A stretch of 6,386 nt of DNA from Pseudomonadota bacterium. GTDB lineage: Bacteria > Desulfobacterota > Anaeroferrophillalia > Anaeroferrophillales > Tharpellaceae. Below are positions 6,042 through 6,386 of this stretch, piece after piece (position 1 is the stretch's first letter; each line of letters starts with the position of its first letter). Both the position numbers and the translations under genes were made by a program. Below the pieces are notes generated by a model that ran no database searches, was not told the origin of the DNA, and saw nothing but the letters and a program-made list of their open reading frames with translations. Location of the stretch: the NCBI GenBank assembly GCA_015486445.1, contig WFRT01000155.1:1-6386 (forward strand), in the 5' to 3' direction.

Positions 6042-6322
6042 GGTTAAAGGTAACTATTCAGCTAAATTCTATCTCCCCTCTTTCAGGAGGGGGCGGGGGT
6101 GGTTTTTCTGAGCGGTTTCGGAAAGATTTCGTCGTTTTTCTTAAGCCGAGCGGGAGCCCATAAGCATTGCAACTGTCTGAGCGTAAGCGAGTTTTGCATA
6201 CGCCCAACGGAAGTGCCCTTGGGGTGCGGGCGAAGCGAGCGCGTGGAAAAACAGAAATCTTAACGCTTAGCGAAGAAAAGCCGCGCCCGACCCCGGATTT
6301 GGCTGAATAGTTACGGTTTAAG
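6042..6322. mobile_element. MITE-like element with IS66-type ends
   Basis: GTAACTATTCAGC at 6050-6062 is matched by its exact reverse complement at 6302-6314. The match continues inward as AAAT after one mismatched base. Outside the ends lie GGTTAAAG (6042-6049) and GGTTTAAG (6315-6322), a direct repeat with 7 of 8 bases the same, as expected for a target duplication that has drifted. The 265-bp interior has no believable gene: an open frame across it (6348-6058) is low-complexity. It includes a hairpin (CCCCTC/GAGGGG, 6075-6092). Ends starting GTAA with an 8-bp duplication are known for the IS66 family, so this is probably a non-autonomous derivative moved by such a transposase. The family assignment is inference. 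Confidence 0.72.
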
Positions 6323-6325
6323 TTA

Positions 6326-6386
6326 TTATTGCGAACGCCGGCCGGCACCCGGCGCCGCGGGATAGACCCGGCGCTGCCAGCCCCCC
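6326..6386 (-). CDS. Possible C-terminal end of an upstream gene
   Basis: One minus-strand frame from the right edge gives 19 residues (GGWQRRVYPAAPGAGRRSQ) and ends in tandem stops TAATAA (6323-6328), just outside the MITE border. In T2SS clusters gspK often precedes gspL, and a basic C-terminal tail would fit, but 19 residues cannot identify a gene. Another frame stays open nearly as far and would end in the duplicated target site, so the true frame is uncertain. Confidence 0.25.
   Translation of the reverse strand, partial: GGWQRRVYPAAPGAGRRSQ

Noticed and set aside
6058..6348. 96-codon minus-strand ORF across the right-hand region
   Set aside because: It begins with GTG outside the MITE, runs through the inverted repeats and encodes low-complexity sequence with a proline run. 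It reads as chance translation of a mobile element.
1..6386. CRISPR arrays, tRNA or rRNA genes
   Set aside because: No regularly spaced repeats and no tRNA-like cloverleaf or rRNA sequence were seen on either strand.

Overview
The window is GC-rich Gram-negative DNA. Its main content is an inner-membrane and secretin gene block of a type II secretion system (T2SS), read on the minus strand. The families and gene order suggest a proteobacterium in the broad sense, perhaps of the former Deltaproteobacteria (Desulfuromonadales/Desulfobacterota). This is an inference from style and context; no marker gene is present.

Layout in transcription order (right to left). 6326-6386: possible last codons of an upstream minus-strand gene, very uncertain. 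6042-6322: a 265-bp non-coding element with perfect 13-bp terminal inverted repeats and an imperfect 8-bp direct repeat at its borders. It looks like a MITE and matches the signature of IS66-family insertion sequences (ends starting GTAA, 8-bp duplication). 6018-4732: gspL-like gene. 4727-4161: gspM/pilO-like gene. 4161-3340: gspC-like gene. 3296-1050: gspD secretin gene with a lipoprotein signal. The first three genes are 4 bp apart or overlap by 1 bp, and gspD follows after 43 bp, so the four form one operon. GspL, GspM and GspC would make the inner-membrane platform and its periplasmic link. GspD makes the outer-membrane channel. The ATPase, the platform protein GspF and the pseudopilins are not in the window.

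Downstream of gspD, 597-1049 has no conventional large gene but is full of signals: a weak terminator candidate, a near-consensus sigma70 promoter (TTGACA, 16 bp, TATAGT), a 42-codon ORF whose Shine-Dalgarno sequence lies in the promoter spacer, and several hairpins. This precedes a gene that runs off the left edge (596-1). That gene is absent from a complete-ORF list because its stop lies outside the window. It encodes an exported, very cysteine-rich protein (15 Cys in 198 residues) of unknown function. Its position next to the secretin makes it a candidate T2SS substrate, but this is inference only.

The least explained parts are the 597-1049 leader with the cysteine-rich protein and the MITE-like element directly upstream of gspL.
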